This document shows positions 1 through 8,232 of a DNA stretch of 44,598 bases, piece by piece. Made by a program: the position numbers and the translations under genes. The first letter of the stretch is position 1, and each line of letters opens with the position of its first letter. The stretch spans positions 1-44,598 of the forward strand of contig JAITOY010000027.1 of the NCBI GenBank assembly GCA_031289775.1, read 5' to 3'. The stretch comes from Synergistaceae bacterium (GTDB taxonomy: Bacteria; Synergistota; Synergistia; Synergistales; Synergistaceae). The notes under the pieces were generated by a model. It saw only the letters and a list, made by a program, of their open reading frames with translations. It was not told where the DNA came from and ran no database searches.

Positions 1-223
1 TGATTACCTGTGCCAGATAAAAGATGTCGTAAGCGGCGTAATACTGGCATGGAGTATGTCTAAGCGCATGAAGTCCGATTTGGTGATCGAGACGATCAGT
101 AAGGCCATGATGAACTGGACAGGTTTGCAAAACTACTCCGGCAATCAAATTCGCTCGCGCAAAAGTTCGCCGCGGTTTATGGTATTCGATTTCCTGCTTG
201 GCAATGTGCCGCTGTTTCTGTGA
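1..223 (+). pseudogene. IS3-family transposase (orfB/DDE integrase) remnant
   Basis: Reading from base 2, 73 codons run to a TGA at 221-223. The first ~42 residues match the middle of the IS3 orfB integrase core: a D-Y-L start, a segment equivalent to the usual D-x-x-S-R-x-I-V-G-W (here KDVVSGVILAW), then M-x-x-x-L-V and a short helix. After about base 130 the similarity stops, just before the place where the family motif H-S-D-x-G-S-Q-Y-T should come, and the rest looks unrelated. The N-terminal part lies outside the window. It is therefore a broken copy with no complete DDE triad. A second IS3 fragment of the complementary part lies at the right edge on the other strand. Confidence 0.7.
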
Positions 224-348
224 GAGGAAAAAGCCATACTGTTGCAATGCGAGCTGCCCAAACTAGGGTTGACGCCGCCATGTTTTATTGTTAAAATTCT
301 GTCGTATGTAGTGAGCTATATTGAACCACAACACAAAGGAGGTCGAGG

Positions 349-861
349 ATGGCGGTGACCAGGAGGCATTTTTTCGCGAACGCGTTTTTATTTTCGTTTA
401 TGCTGTCAGTTTTTGCGGTCTCCTTCGCCATCGGATCACCGGATGCGGAGTTGGTCGCTTCGCGAGGAGTGACCGAGGCGTCCAGGGAACACCGCGAGGC
501 CTCCGGAGATCCCTTTTGTGGAACCGCGACGGCCCATGTTGTTGTGAGTCCCTCTCAAGAGGGTGCGCCGAACGAATCGAACTGCTACTACGACGTGGAA
601 ACATTCCTCCTGGCCGATTTCAGCCACTTCACGACAGAGAAGAGCTTTTTCCTGAAGATCTCCGGAGGTCCCGCCTCGAAAACGGAGAGGAAAATGCTCA
701 AGGACGCCGAGAGCGCGTCGTTCACAGAATCACGTCAGGCAAGAAGAAATTACGAGGCTTGGTATATCAGATCCGTCACCGAAGGCGGCAAAAACGCTGT
801 CCACAATTCTGTGAACCTCAAGGAGTGGAGGGACGCGCTCAAATCCGTACAATCCGCGTAA
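349..861 (+). CDS. exported protein of unknown function
   Basis: 170 residues. The start is fixed by a strong ribosome binding site (AAAGGAGG, about 6 nt upstream). Residues 1-29 form a signal peptide: a basic TRRH start, a hydrophobic run (FLFSFMLSVFAVSFA) and a likely cut near Ala-Ile-Gly. The mature part is polar, with two cysteines (in DPFCGT and SNCYYD) that could form a disulfide outside the membrane. I recognise no family. An overlapping frame (321-899) is longer but lacks a ribosome binding site and a signal peptide, and its Arg-rich translation looks like a shadow. The gene stands alone between an IS remnant and the uxuA-like gene. Function is unknown; confidence that it is a real gene is fairly high. 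Confidence 0.7.
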   Translation: MAVTRRHFFANAFLFSFMLSVFAVSFAIGSPDAELVASRGVTEASREHREASGDPFCGTATAHVVVSPSQEGAPNESNCYYDVETFLLADFSHFTTEKSFFLKISGGPASKTERKMLKDAESASFTESRQARRNYEAWYIRSVTEGGKNAVHNSVNLKEWRDALKSVQSA

Positions 862-1053
862 GGCAAACGCCATCCTATCACGTGCTTATGTGCGCGTAAA
901 CTCAGACCAGACCAGATAAAGCGAAAGCGTAAACAGAAACGGTTTCCCGCGCCGGGCCGCCCTTTGAGCTGAAGTTGCGCGTCGGGACGCCGAGACTATC
1001 TCAGTTTTGTTTTTAACTGAATATATCGAATAATAGATTAGGAGAGTAAATCA

Positions 1054-2142
1054 ATGAAGATCACATTTCCATGGTTCGGCAATGGGGACTCCGTCGGCCT
1101 CGAACACGTAAGGCACATGCGCAGAATGCACGGTGTTACAGGCGCGCTTCACAATATTCCAGCCGGGGACGTATGGCCCATGGAGGACATCCTCCTGCTG
1201 AAAGAGAGCATCGAGTCGGCAGGGCTTTCTTTTGACGCTGTCGAAAGTCTGCCCGTGCATGAAGATATAAAACTCCGCAAGGGAGATTATGGACAATTAA
1301 TCGAGAACTACAAGGAGAACATAGTCCGCCTTTCAAGGGCCGGCGTCGGGTGCATATGTTACAACTTCACCCCCGCGTTCAACGTGACTCAGCCGATAAT
1401 CGCGCGTGAGCTCGCCGAGGGGCCGAAACCGGAGATCGAGGACGAGCCAGCGATATTCGCAAAAACCGGAGAGATCGATATACAGCCCTCTGATACCTGC
1501 GTTCTGTCGCAGGACGACGAGCGTCTGATCGACGACTACAGGGCGCTGGGAGATAAAGGACTCTGGCGCAATTTCGAACTGTTCATAAATGAGATAATGC
1601 CGGTCGCGTCAAAAAACGATGTCAATATGGCGATACACCCCGATGAACAACCTGCCCTGATGCCAGGAATAGCCGACATGCCTGGCGTCGCCGCGACGAA
1701 GGCGGACATAGACAGACTGCTCGCCGTCAACAGCGACAGACACAACGGCATCGTCATGTGCAGCGGGATTTTTTCGACGCCGAACGGAGAGGTTCGTCCG
1801 TCGTTCGAGGACTACGCAAGGGCGACCGCGAAATACGCGTCGATGGGGCGCATACACTTCGCCCACGTCAGAGACGTGAAAATATCAGAGGACGGGTCGA
1901 TCTCTGAAAACGCGCACATCTCCCCACACGACTCCCAGGACGTGGAGAGAGTCCTTACCTCGTTTTTCAACGCCGGATATAAGGGCTGCTTCCGCTACGA
2001 CCACAGAAGGATGACTGTAGCTGTGGACGGCGCGCCGAACTATGGGCTTTACGACAGGGTTGTCGGCGCCATGTACCTCACCGGCATCATGATAGCGCTG
2101 GAGTCCAGACTGAAACTGGCATCTGGAGGAGACTTTTCCTAA
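1054..2142 (+). CDS. uxuA: mannonate dehydratase family protein (UxuA-like)
   Basis: 362 residues, the usual UxuA length. UxuA dehydrates D-mannonate to 2-keto-3-deoxygluconate in cytosolic hexuronate breakdown, using a divalent metal on a TIM-barrel fold. Family signatures are visible in order: the N-terminal RWFG-like start (here FPWFGNGD), ESLPVHEDIKL near 63, GVGCICYNF near 98, MAIHPDE near 192, RIHFAHVRDV near 262 and NYGLYDRVVGAMYL near the C-terminus. Several positions differ from typical UxuA: CYNFTPAFN instead of CYNFMPVFD, and FRYDHRRM instead of RPDHGRM. Substrate range may therefore differ. GGAGAG 7 nt before the ATG sets the start. It is monocistronic with its own terminator, and uxuB, kdgK or uxaC are not nearby. 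Family confidence is high; substrate is less sure. Confidence 0.8.
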   Translation: MKITFPWFGNGDSVGLEHVRHMRRMHGVTGALHNIPAGDVWPMEDILLLKESIESAGLSFDAVESLPVHEDIKLRKGDYGQLIENYKENIVRLSRAGVGCICYNFTPAFNVTQPIIARELAEGPKPEIEDEPAIFAKTGEIDIQPSDTCVLSQDDERLIDDYRALGDKGLWRNFELFINEIMPVASKNDVNMAIHPDEQPALMPGIADMPGVAATKADIDRLLAVNSDRHNGIVMCSGIFSTPNGEVRPSFEDYARATAKYASMGRIHFAHVRDVKISEDGSISENAHISPHDSQDVERVLTSFFNAGYKGCFRYDHRRMTVAVDGAPNYGLYDRVVGAMYLTGIMIALESRLKLASGGDFS

Positions 2143-2152
2143 AAATCAAGCG

Positions 2153-2186
2153 ATCAAGCTGGGCGCGAGACTCCCAGCTTGATTTT
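2153..2186 (+). terminator. Rho-independent terminator after uxuA-like gene
   Basis: A perfect 11-bp stem (ATCAAGCTGGG, 2153-2163, with CCCAGCTTGAT, 2173-2183), a 9-nt loop and a short T tract lie 10 bases after the uxuA-like stop codon. The site is between convergent genes and could also stop transcription from the minus-strand gene. Confidence 0.75.
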
Positions 2187-2200
2187 ACATGTCGTTTGTG

Positions 2201-2581
2201 TTAGTACCTGGCGGCGGACTCCAGAAGCTCTCTTCTGTTGATTTCATCCGAGCGCAACTCCTCGAGCAGGTTTCGTTGGTTCAGCCTGTTCAGGACTATC
2301 TGCTCGTTGATCATCCTTTGTTCTTCCGCTGTGGCCTTCATCCTGTCGTAGACGGCCTTTTTCTTGTGATATTCCGCGTTTTTTTTCGCGGACTCCTCGA
2401 CCGTTTTGTGATGTTCATCCATTATGCGCTCCGACGCCTTTTCGCAATTCTGCAAGGCCTTGCCAAACATCTCCATGGCCTTTTTCTGCTCGGACTCTTC
2501 TGTCTTTTTTACTGTTCGCTCGACTCTGTTCCACGCCGGGAGAAAAAGCGCGTTCGCATCCGTGACGTTGTTTAAGCTCAT
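2201..2581 (-). CDS. small coiled-coil protein, unknown function
   Basis: 126 residues, highly charged, with long Glu/Lys-rich helical heptads from about residue 20 to 120. There is no signal peptide or membrane segment, so it is probably a cytoplasmic helical-bundle protein. The start is supported by AAGGAGGG 6 nt upstream, and a consensus sigma70 promoter lies about 75 bases before the ATG. No enzyme motif is visible and I recognise no family. The gene is monocistronic and faces the uxuA-like gene tail to tail. The good promoter and ribosome binding site suggest it is well expressed. Confidence 0.7.
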   Translation of the reverse strand: MSLNNVTDANALFLPAWNRVERTVKKTEESEQKKAMEMFGKALQNCEKASERIMDEHHKTVEESAKKNAEYHKKKAVYDRMKATAEEQRMINEQIVLNRLNQRNLLEELRSDEINRRELLESAARY

Positions 2582-2652
2582 GTCGATCCCTCCTTGAATC
2601 TACACGCGCGAATTTTCCAAAATTTTTTGATGCGATCCTTCACACCAGTCTC

Positions 2653-2681
2653 ATTATACTGAATTTTTTCCGCGTTCGCAA
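2653..2681 (-). promoter_or_regulatory. sigma70 promoter of the coiled-coil gene
   Basis: On the minus strand: TTGCGA (2681-2676), a 17-nt spacer, then a perfect TATAAT (2658-2653). It points at the minus-strand gene starting at 2581, leaving a leader of about 65 nt. Confidence 0.7.
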
Positions 2682-2726
2682 GATGACGAAAACATTAAAA
2701 ATCTGATTTTATGATAGAATCTCCGG

Positions 2727-3659
2727 GTGAATGACGCAGAGGCGGGGACGTGGATGATAATGGCGAACGCGGGAGCGCGGCGCGGAAAAAGCGGGAAACG
2801 GATTTTGTCCATGCTCGTGCTGTTTATGGGTATCCTGGGGGTCTCGACCGGCGCTATATTCGTTCGCCTCGCCGAAACTCATCCTTTCGTAAAAAGCGCG
2901 TATCGCGTCACGTTCGCTTCGTTGATTTTACTTCCGTACGCGCTCTGTTTCCACAGGGACGAGCTCAGGAGGCTCTCGCGCCGGGACGTCGCTTTCACGC
3001 TCCTCTCCGGCTTTTTCCTGTCGATCCATTTCGCGACATGGGTCACTTCTCTCGATTATACAACAGTGGCGTCGAGCGTCATCCTTGTGGACACCATCCC
3101 GGTCTGGATGGCGTTCATCAACATGGCGGCCGGACGAGGCAAACCATCCCGCGTAATGTGGTTCTGCATAACTCTAAGCGTCATCGGCGCGTCCATAGTC
3201 GGCTACGGCGATCTCGCCTTCAGCGGGAAAGCCCTGTGGGGCGACTTTCTGGCGTTGGTGGGAGGAGCTATGGCTGCGGCTTATATATTTTGCGGCGGCG
3301 AGGTTCGGAAAAAACTTAGCCTCGCGCCCTATGTGGCTCTTTGCTACAGCGCCTGCGCAATCTTGATGTGGGCGCTGGTACTCGCTCTGGGCCTCGAAAT
3401 AAGCGGTTTTTCGAACAAGACGTGGCTCGCCATCCTCGGGATGACCCTCCTGGCGCAAGTCCTGGGACACAGTTGCTATAACTGGGCTCTGGGCTATTTC
3501 AGCACGGGTTTCGTCTCCATAGCGCTGCTCGGGGAACCTATCGGCAGCGCTATTCTGGCGTACTTTCTATTCAACGAATACCCAACAGGCTTCAAACTCG
3601 TCGGGTTTGCCATACTGGCAGCCTCGATTATCCTGTCGGCGAGGGAGGAAGGGGTATGA
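2727..3659 (+). CDS. EamA/DMT-family membrane transporter
   Basis: 310 residues with ten predicted transmembrane helices arranged as two five-helix repeats, typical of the drug/metabolite transporter (EamA, RhaT/YdcZ-like) superfamily. These proteins usually export amino acids or small metabolites across the inner membrane; the substrate cannot be told here. The helix-3/4 segment (TVASSVILVDTIPVWMAF) and the second-repeat segment (VSIALLGEPIGSAILAYFLF) are typical, the latter matching the usual L-x-E-P pattern. Start: GTG at 2727 has no clear ribosome binding site, but an extended -10 (TGATAGAAT, 2712-2720) ends 7 bases before it, so the message could be leaderless. ATG at 2754 or 2760 is the alternative. 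No neighbouring gene suggests a substrate. Confidence 0.8.
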   Translation: MNDAEAGTWMIMANAGARRGKSGKRILSMLVLFMGILGVSTGAIFVRLAETHPFVKSAYRVTFASLILLPYALCFHRDELRRLSRRDVAFTLLSGFFLSIHFATWVTSLDYTTVASSVILVDTIPVWMAFINMAAGRGKPSRVMWFCITLSVIGASIVGYGDLAFSGKALWGDFLALVGGAMAAAYIFCGGEVRKKLSLAPYVALCYSACAILMWALVLALGLEISGFSNKTWLAILGMTLLAQVLGHSCYNWALGYFSTGFVSIALLGEPIGSAILAYFLFNEYPTGFKLVGFAILAASIILSAREEGV

Positions 3660-3764
3660 AATTGCACGTTAAAAACAAAGTGCCAACCCTATTACCCTAT
3701 TTACCCACTTTATGTGGTAGAGTGTGTGTGGGAGTTTTAATGGGAAGATCCTAACGGAGGAGTG

Positions 3765-5708
3765 ATGGGTTTGTCTGCGGGCAGCGTTGTACATGGAATA
3801 AGCCTGATGCGGGAGAAGGACATCTACTTCTTCCGCGAGGGCAATCACACAAAGCTCTACGATGTTTTGGGTTCCCACGTCATCAATGTGGAAGGGAAAG
3901 ACGGAACGCTTTTTTCTGTGTGGGCGCCGAACGCGAAAAACGTATCGGTTATCGGCGATTTTAACGGCTGGAACCCCGCGTCGCACCCGCTAGCTGTCAG
4001 ATGGGACAGTTCCGGGGTCTGGGAGGGTTTTGTGCCCGATGTCGGGCAGGGCGCTCTCTACAAGTACAGCGTCGAATCTGTCATGGGCGGGCCCAACCTG
4101 GAGAAAGGCGACCCATTTGCCTTCTGGTGGGAAACCCCGCCGAGGAGCGCGTCGTGCGTCTGGGATATAAGTGGATTCGGGTGGAGCGACGATACGTGGA
4201 TAAAGACGCGAAGCACTCGAAACGCCATCAACGGCCCACAGTCCATCTACGAGATTCATCTCGGCTCCTGGCGGCACGTCCCGGAGGATGGCAATCGCTC
4301 CCTCTCTTACTACGAGCTATCCGAGCGACTCTCCAATTATGTCCTGGAAATGGGCTTTACGCACGTCGAATTTCTCCCGATCATGGAGCATCCTTTCTAC
4401 GGTTCGTGGGGCTATCAGACCCTCGGTTATTTCGCGCCAAGCTCTCGTTTTGGGACGCCTCATGAGTTCATGAAGCTCGTCGACTCGCTGCATAAAGCCG
4501 GCATAGGCGTAATCCTCGACTGGGTTCCGTCACACTTCCCAAACGACGGCTACGGCCTCGCCAATTTCGACGGAACTTGCCTGTTCGAGCACGCCGACCC
4601 CAAAAAAGGCTACCACCCTGACTGGAAGAGCGGCATATTCAACTATGGACGCAACGAGGTGCGAAGCTTCCTCCTCTCGTCCGCAAGGTTCTGGCTCGAC
4701 CGCTACCACGCTGACGGGCTTCGCGTCGACGCTGTAGCGTCAATGCTCTACCTCGACTACTCCCGTAAGGAGGGCGAGTGGATCGCGAACGAATACGGAG
4801 GCAAGGAGAACATAGAGGCCATAGAGTTCATCCGCAAGATGAACGAGATTCTGTACACAGACTTCAAGGGCATTCAGACGACGGCCGAGGAGTCTACGGC
4901 GTGGCCGATGGTCTCGCGCCCGGCGTACGTCGGCGGGCTTGGTTTCGGTTTCAAATGGAACATGGGCTGGATGCACGACACTCTGCACTACTTCGGCATG
5001 AGCTCGATATTCAGAAAATACCACCAGAATGAGCTCTCGTTCGGAATGTGGTACGCGTACAGCGAGAACTTCGTATTGCCGCTCTCCCACGACGAGGTCG
5101 TCCATGGCAAGGGTTCGCTCTACGGGAAGATGCCTGGGGACGTCTGGCAAAAAGCGGCGAACCTTCGCCTGCTCATAGGCTGGCAGTACGGGCATCCTGG
5201 GAAAAAACTGCTCTTCATGGGCGCGGAGTTCGGGCAGGTGTCCGAGTGGAACCACGACGTGAGCCTGAGCTGGCACGAGCTGGACGATCCCAGCCACAGC
5301 GGCATACAGCTTTGGGTGCGCGAGCTGAACCGATTTTACAAGGAGACCCCCGCATTCTGGCGCGGCGATTTCGAGAGATGGGGATTCGAGTGGATAGATT
5401 GCAGCGACGCTGACTCGAGCATACTCTCCTTCGTCAGGCGCGACGAGGAGGGCAAAATGTTCCTGTGCGTGGGCAACTTCACCCCCGTGCCGCGCCAGGG
5501 CTACAGGATAGGCGTTCCGGCCCCGGGCTTCTGGCGCGAGGTCTTAAACAGCGACAGCGAAAAATACGGCGGCGGCAACTGGGGAAACATGGGCGGCGCG
5601 CAGACGGACGAGATCCAGATCCACGGGCGGCCATGGTCGCTCGGCCTTACTCTGCCGGCTCTGTCCTTCTCCATCTTCGGACACGAAAGCGAGGAACCAG
5701 GCAACTGA
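3765..5708 (+). CDS. glgB: 1,4-alpha-glucan branching enzyme GlgB
   Basis: 647 residues. It makes alpha-1,6 branches in glycogen by cutting and transferring alpha-1,4 chains (GH13, cytosol). An N-terminal CBM48 domain is seen near residues 35-125 (SVWAPNAKNVSVIGDFNGW), followed by the GH13 barrel with its four conserved regions: DWVPSHF, then DGLRVDAV holding the nucleophile Asp322, AEEST holding the acid/base Glu375, and LSHDE holding Asp443. The C-terminal beta domain follows. ATG at 3765 is chosen over the adjoining GTG because of GGAGG 5 nt upstream. Length is close to that of GlgB forms with one N-terminal module. The stop overlaps the next start by one base (TGATG), so the GNAT gene is co-transcribed. 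No other glycogen gene is in the window. Confidence 0.93.
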   Translation: MGLSAGSVVHGISLMREKDIYFFREGNHTKLYDVLGSHVINVEGKDGTLFSVWAPNAKNVSVIGDFNGWNPASHPLAVRWDSSGVWEGFVPDVGQGALYKYSVESVMGGPNLEKGDPFAFWWETPPRSASCVWDISGFGWSDDTWIKTRSTRNAINGPQSIYEIHLGSWRHVPEDGNRSLSYYELSERLSNYVLEMGFTHVEFLPIMEHPFYGSWGYQTLGYFAPSSRFGTPHEFMKLVDSLHKAGIGVILDWVPSHFPNDGYGLANFDGTCLFEHADPKKGYHPDWKSGIFNYGRNEVRSFLLSSARFWLDRYHADGLRVDAVASMLYLDYSRKEGEWIANEYGGKENIEAIEFIRKMNEILYTDFKGIQTTAEESTAWPMVSRPAYVGGLGFGFKWNMGWMHDTLHYFGMSSIFRKYHQNELSFGMWYAYSENFVLPLSHDEVVHGKGSLYGKMPGDVWQKAANLRLLIGWQYGHPGKKLLFMGAEFGQVSEWNHDVSLSWHELDDPSHSGIQLWVRELNRFYKETPAFWRGDFERWGFEWIDCSDADSSILSFVRRDEEGKMFLCVGNFTPVPRQGYRIGVPAPGFWREVLNSDSEKYGGGNWGNMGGAQTDEIQIHGRPWSLGLTLPALSFSIFGHESEEPGN

Positions 5709-6187
5709 TGGATTCTGACTGCCTCGTAATTCGTCCGGCGAGATTCGACGAAGCCGACCTGCTATCTCAAATTTGTTTCAGGGCGCGTTCTTATTGGGAG
5801 TACCCTCGCGAGCTCCTGAGCCACTGGGAGGAATCGGGCGTCATGTCGCTCTCGCCGGAGGAGATCGAGGAGGATCCAACTTACCTCATTGCGGACGAGG
5901 AGGAGGACGAGATCCTCGGATTCTACTCGATACGAATTTCAGGCGCCGAGTGCGCAATCAAAAACTTGTGCGTCCTGCCGGAGTACGTGGGGACGAATAT
6001 ACGGGCGAAACTTTTCCTGCACGCATGCGAGGTGGCGGAGGCGTCCGGCGCTAAACAGGTGACAGTCGTCTCCGACCCGCTCGCCTGCGGTTTTTATGAG
6101 GAGATGGGGGCGGAGCGAATAGGCGAGATGATTGATCCGTCTCCGGTCGGCGACAGGGCGCTTCCGGTCCTGAAACTCGATCTTTAA
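5708..6187 (+). CDS. GNAT-family N-acetyltransferase
   Basis: 159 residues with the GNAT fold: an N-terminal LVIRPARFDEADLL start, a central beta strand (ILGFYSI), an acetyl-CoA loop region near IKNLCVLPEYVGTNIRAKL and a C-terminal FYEEMGAER segment typical of the family. The acetyl-CoA loop (Q/R-x-x-G-x-G/A) is present as EYVGTNIRAKL, slightly off consensus. It presumably moves an acetyl group from acetyl-CoA to a small molecule or protein amine; the acceptor is unknown. The start ATG overlaps the glgB stop (TGATG), indicating translational coupling. The helicase gene follows after 21 bases, so the three genes probably form one operon. Confidence 0.85.
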   Translation: MDSDCLVIRPARFDEADLLSQICFRARSYWEYPRELLSHWEESGVMSLSPEEIEEDPTYLIADEEEDEILGFYSIRISGAECAIKNLCVLPEYVGTNIRAKLFLHACEVAEASGAKQVTVVSDPLACGFYEEMGAERIGEMIDPSPVGDRALPVLKLDL

Positions 6188-6208
6188 GGCCCCGAGGCCG
6201 CGTGTAGC

Positions 6209-7780
6209 GTGTTCTACGATTGGCAAATTCAGGCGGTCGAGAGAATAAGCGGGAAAAACGCGATCCTCTCCGCCCCAACCGGCAGCGGAAAAACATGGGT
6301 GGCCTACAGGTGGGCGGGGCTGATGGACGACAAGGGCAACCCTGTCATGCCTCGACAACGCGTGATATTCACGGCGCCTATAAAAGCGCTTTCAAATGAG
6401 CGCTACCTCGACCTCAGGAAGATGGGCTTCGACGTCGGCCTCGAAACAGGCGACTTCAAAAAAAATTCGGGCGCGGACGTCCTCTGTTGCACCCAGGAGA
6501 TTTATACCCTAAAATACGCGCACTTGCCGGAACAGCGCATAATTGTTGACGAATTCCACTTCATTTTCGCCTCCCCGGAGCGCACTCGCGCCTACATAGA
6601 CGGCATAAGAGGGACGAACCCCGACTCCATGTTGCTCGTAATGAGCGCGACTTTCGGTGACCCGCAGACGGTTCGCGACTACCTCGAGGAAATGGCGAGA
6701 CGCGACTTCGAACTGTTCGAGACTCTCGAAAGGGTGACGAAGCTCGTTTTTCGGAAAAAAGGCACACACTTCTCCAGAATACGAGACGCGCTCGTTTTTG
6801 TCTTCTCGCGCAAGGGCGCCGAGTTCGTGGCCAGACAAATTTCGCGAACGCGAAAAAAGATCGAGAGGAGCGACCGGGCGCGGCTGCGAGAGATGGCCGA
6901 GATCCTTGAGGTGAACAAAACGCCGGAGACGATGCTCGCGGGCGTCGGAGTGTATTATGGAAGCCTGTTCCCGAAGGAAAAGCTCCTGGTCGAGATGGCG
7001 TTTCGCGAGCGAATTCTTGACGTAGTTGTCGGAACCGACGCCCTGTCGCTTGGCGTAAACCTGCCTGCGGAGAGCGTTATTTTCGCACAGATGGCGAAGT
7101 ACGTGGACGGCCCGCTCACCCACAACGAATTTTTGCAGATGTCCGGCCGCGCCGGCAGAAAAGGCTTTTTCGAGACGGGATACGTCTCGTTCATAATGAG
7201 GAGCAGAGCGGAGCATCACGACTTTGACACGGAGACTCTGTACCGCGATGTGCTCTCTTCTCCGAGCGAACCGGCGAGGATACGAATACAGCCAGCCGTC
7301 GGACGCCTGCTGAAGAATAAGGTGACACAGGAGCAGGAAGCGCGGATGATCGCGGACTGTTCGCTCCCCCGAGTCACTTACGCAAAGGCGTTAAGCGAGG
7401 TGGAGGAACTGCTGACTCTCATAAACCGCACATTAGGCCTCATACAGAACCCACAGGAGAGAAAAAAACTGCGAGAGGCGCTGGCTGACCTATGGTTTGA
7501 CGAGATGGGCGTCACAGGCAACTTCGCGATCGCGTCACTTTTCGTGAAAGACGGCGAGCCGGACGCCATGAAAGCGGCCGAGATACTCTCCCAGGAGGAG
7601 CGCAACTACCTTCAGGCGCTCCTGAAGGTAAAACGGTTCGCGAACAGGATGCCGGACGGATATAAATTCACGAACATGGAGAGAATAGACTCAACAGTCG
7701 AAAGGATAGACGCGACTGTGTTCGGCTTCGAGGAGAAAATCCGGCAGCTAGACCTGACGGAGGACAGTTGGACGTTTTAA
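6209..7780 (+). CDS. Ski2-like DEAD/DEAH-box helicase
   Basis: 523 residues, superfamily 2. Visible motifs: I (APTGSGKT, 22-29), Ia (TAPIKALSNE, near 55-64), II (DEFH, 114-117), III (SAT, 146-148), V (VGTDALSLGVNLPAE, near 274-288) and VI (QMSGRAGRKG, 310-319). The wording of motifs V and VI is that of the Ski2/Mtr4/Hel308 group, so an RNA or DNA unwinding role is expected. The C-terminal ~170 residues are helical and I recognise no accessory domain. Motif II is DEFH rather than DEVH. Start: GTG at 6209 with only a weak upstream purine run. It sits in a likely operon with glgB and the acetyltransferase and converges on the PH-domain gene, 13 bases away. Confidence 0.85.
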   Translation: MFYDWQIQAVERISGKNAILSAPTGSGKTWVAYRWAGLMDDKGNPVMPRQRVIFTAPIKALSNERYLDLRKMGFDVGLETGDFKKNSGADVLCCTQEIYTLKYAHLPEQRIIVDEFHFIFASPERTRAYIDGIRGTNPDSMLLVMSATFGDPQTVRDYLEEMARRDFELFETLERVTKLVFRKKGTHFSRIRDALVFVFSRKGAEFVARQISRTRKKIERSDRARLREMAEILEVNKTPETMLAGVGVYYGSLFPKEKLLVEMAFRERILDVVVGTDALSLGVNLPAESVIFAQMAKYVDGPLTHNEFLQMSGRAGRKGFFETGYVSFIMRSRAEHHDFDTETLYRDVLSSPSEPARIRIQPAVGRLLKNKVTQEQEARMIADCSLPRVTYAKALSEVEELLTLINRTLGLIQNPQERKKLREALADLWFDEMGVTGNFAIASLFVKDGEPDAMKAAEILSQEERNYLQALLKVKRFANRMPDGYKFTNMERIDSTVERIDATVFGFEEKIRQLDLTEDSWTF

Positions 7781-7793
7781 AAAAAACGCTAAT

Positions 7794-8219
7794 TTACGGT
7801 ACGCGCACAGCCCGCGCTTGTTTCACATGCGACAAAAAAGCCTCTGAGTTCCTGACTCCCTTGAACCGGTACATCGCCCTCATTTTCGCGAGAACGATCA
7901 TGCCGCTGCCAAACTTGGCGTCGAGCGGCCCCTTGCCCAGACTCGCTTCGACAACATCCTCCAGTTTGACGCTGAGGAGCCTCGGTCTGAAAAACCCGAG
8001 ACGCGCCAGAACTCTCCTGTTCGTCACCATATAGCGAGCAGTCTTCATTTGTATCAGCGGCGGGATTACAAGCACGATGGACATCCCATATGTCGGGATA
8101 GCTAGCGCGAAAGCCATGACAGAAAAAAACAGCAGAGTTACCGGGTGTCTCCCGGTCTCATACAAAATGACCTCCCCCTCCTCCAAAAGCGAGGAGAAAT
8201 GGGTGGAAACCCAACTCAT
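7794..8219 (-). CDS. bacterial PH-domain membrane protein (YdbS/YdbT-like)
   Basis: 141 residues. An N-terminal LLEEGEVILYETGRHP segment is followed by two membrane helices near residues 27-58 and then a bacterial PH (bPH2) domain beginning at the family hallmark ARYMVTNRRVLARLGF. That T-N-R-R-hydrophobic pattern is diagnostic. Proteins of this type are inner-membrane anchored; their role is poorly known, with some protecting against envelope stress or bacteriocins. It lies 13 bases after the FecR-domain gene on the same strand, so the two are probably co-transcribed and may act together at the envelope. The ribosome binding site is weak (GCAGGG). Confidence 0.8.
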   Translation of the reverse strand: MSWVSTHFSSLLEEGEVILYETGRHPVTLLFFSVMAFALAIPTYGMSIVLVIPPLIQMKTARYMVTNRRVLARLGFFRPRLLSVKLEDVVEASLGKGPLDAKFGSGMIVLAKMRAMYRFKGVRNSEAFLSHVKQARAVRVP

Positions 8220-8232
8220 ACCCTGCTTCGTT

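Noticed and set aside
321-899. 192-codon frame overlapping the exported protein gene
   Set aside because: It has no ribosome binding site and no signal peptide, while the 349-861 frame has both.
7775-7796. A/T-rich hairpin (CGTTTT with AAAACG) between the convergent helicase and PH genes
   Set aside because: The stem is only six pairs and nearly all A-T, so it is too weak to call a terminator.
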